Positions 23,696 through 24,527 of a stretch of DNA of 24,527 bases are shown piece by piece. Every line of letters starts with the position of its first letter. The stretch's first letter is position 1. The translations under genes and the position numbers were made by a program. The stretch is taken from NCBI GenBank assembly GCA_948801035.1, contig CAQHJP010000001.1, forward strand, positions 1 to 24,527, in the 5' to 3' direction. The notes under the pieces are model-generated. The model saw only the letters and a program-made list of their open reading frames with translations, was not told the DNA's origin and searched no databases. This DNA comes from an uncultured Bacilli bacterium. GTDB lineage: Bacteria > Bacillota_I > Bacilli_A > RF39 > UBA660.

Positions 23696-23750
23696 TCCTT
23701 TTCACCTCTTACATTAATTATAAATAAAGTAAATTAGTTATTCTAGGGTG

Positions 23751-24527
23751 CTAAATTTCTAAATCATTTGAATCACCCCTTTCTAATGCCAATGTTTTAG
23801 AATAGTTTTCTATTGCTTTAATAATAAATTCTTCTATTTTATAATCCTTTAGATCTTTAGGTAGGACTTTTCTAATTCTTTCTTCATTAAAACTAATTCT
23901 TTTTTCTTGATTAGGTTTTGGTTCTAAAAAAATAGATTCCAATGTATCGGAATCCAATTTGTTATCTTCACTCAATTTTCTAATCTGTTTAGCTTGTTTA
24001 TGAGATGGTGTAATATCTTCATAAGTTATTTCTTCATATACCATCTCTTGTTCATCCTTTGATAAATATGAAAGTTCAACAGCAGGTCTTAATCCCATCG
24101 TTAAAGCAGATCTTTTATCTTTCAAAACCGTATCATCTACTAACTGAAGCAATTCGGGGATTAAATAATTTAATCTAACATATCTATATACTTGTGTTTT
24201 TGATTCATTAATTTCATCTACAGAATTTGACTTCGTTCCCATTGGGGACAAAGTTTTACCTTGATGATTCATAGCATCTAATTTCATTTTATATGCTAGT
24301 GCTTTTTCACTTGGTAGGATTTTATCTCTTTGTAGATTTGAATCTACCATCATAATAATTGCTTCATCATCTGTTAAATCCTTCACTATACATGGAATCT
24401 CTTTTAGTCCACTCTCTTCACAAATTTGCTTTCTTCTATGACCAGATATCATCTCATAAGTCCCATCATTTTTCTTACGAACTATTGCAGGAACTAAAAC
24501 ACCATTTTCTTGAATACTATCTTTTAA
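23751..24527 (-). CDS. parB: ParB/Spo0J-family partition protein, partial at the right edge
   Basis: The frame continues past the first visible ATG to the window edge, reading LKDSIQENGVLVPAIVRKKN before MISGHRRKQICEESG. The start lies outside. 'LxxSIxxxGVLxPAIVR' and the GHRR box are the nucleotide-binding part of ParB. Then come IPCIVKDLTDDEAIIMMVDS and the ILPSEKALAYKMKLDA helix, followed by the central helix-turn-helix (VYRYVRLNYLIPELLQLVDD). It probably segregates or stabilises the element; a ParA partner would be expected outside the window. The C-terminus ends GDSNDLEI, matching the shared tail of other DNA-handling proteins here. Confidence 0.93.
   Translation of the reverse strand, partial: LKDSIQENGVLVPAIVRKKNDGTYEMISGHRRKQICEESGLKEIPCIVKDLTDDEAIIMMVDSNLQRDKILPSEKALAYKMKLDAMNHQGKTLSPMGTKSNSVDEINESKTQVYRYVRLNYLIPELLQLVDDTVLKDKRSALTMGLRPAVELSYLSKDEQEMVYEEITYEDITPSHKQAKQIRKLSEDNKLDSDTLESIFLEPKPNQEKRISFNEERIRKVLPKDLKDYKIEEFIIKAIENYSKTLALERGDSNDLEI

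Noticed and set aside
1..24527. Mollicute origin with TGA read as Trp
   Set aside because: Several genes end in TGA with normal overlaps to the next start, and Trp is encoded by TGG, so the standard bacterial code is used.

Overview
The window is about 24.5 kb of very AT-rich DNA, and nearly every gene lies on the minus strand. It looks like a large part of a conjugative element (an ICE or a conjugative plasmid) of a low-GC Bacillota, probably a gut bacterium of the Clostridia or Erysipelotrichia/RF39-like groups. TGA is used as a stop codon (for example at 4759-4761 and 5787-5789), so this is not a Mycoplasma-type code. No integrase, relaxase-independent mobile element, rRNA or tRNA is visible. 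Both window edges cut through genes, so the element's ends are not seen.

Layout in transcription order (high to low coordinates). (1) Maintenance and surface: a ParB-family protein (cut by the right edge), a secreted 205-residue protein, a 926-residue cell-wall-anchored adhesin with an N-terminal thioester domain and SpaA-type repeats, and its sortase. (2) Replication/processing: two unknown genes, a DnaD-like replication protein (DUF6017 type), a small coiled protein and an SSB. (3) Type IV secretion core: VirB2/TrbC-like, VirB6/TrbL-like, PrgI (VirB3-like), VirB4 ATPase and, after an inserted CPBP protease + XRE regulator cassette, an M23 wall hydrolase (VirB1-like). (4) DNA transfer: a short structured non-coding region (9946-10178), a 55-residue ribbon-helix-helix (RHH) protein, an unknown acidic protein, a MobC-like RHH protein and a MobP-type relaxase. 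(5) An accessory block of small acidic proteins (including DpnD/PcfM-like and DUF2958 proteins), ending in the VirD4/TraG coupling protein and a strong terminator. (6) A separately promoted cargo operon of five small genes, including an Imm11-family immunity protein, an Imm26-like protein and an ankyrin-repeat protein. These look like orphan immunity genes of polymorphic toxin systems.

The adhesin and sortase probably help the donor attach to a surface or partner. ParB, the replication protein and SSB handle the DNA. RHH, MobC and the relaxase form the relaxosome, and VirD4 delivers it to the VirB2/B3/B4/B6/M23 channel. The cargo may protect the recipient.

The main unexplained patterns are four. 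A shared acidic C-terminal tail ending hydrophobic-E-hydrophobic occurs on DNA-handling and accessory proteins (ParB, DUF6017, SSB, DUF2958 and others) but not on channel proteins. A short repeat, ACAAATTACAATTT-like, follows the stop codons of cargo genes only. A 13-14 bp motif occurs three times around the start of the relaxosome operon. A decayed cold-shock gene sits on the opposite strand behind the relaxase gene.
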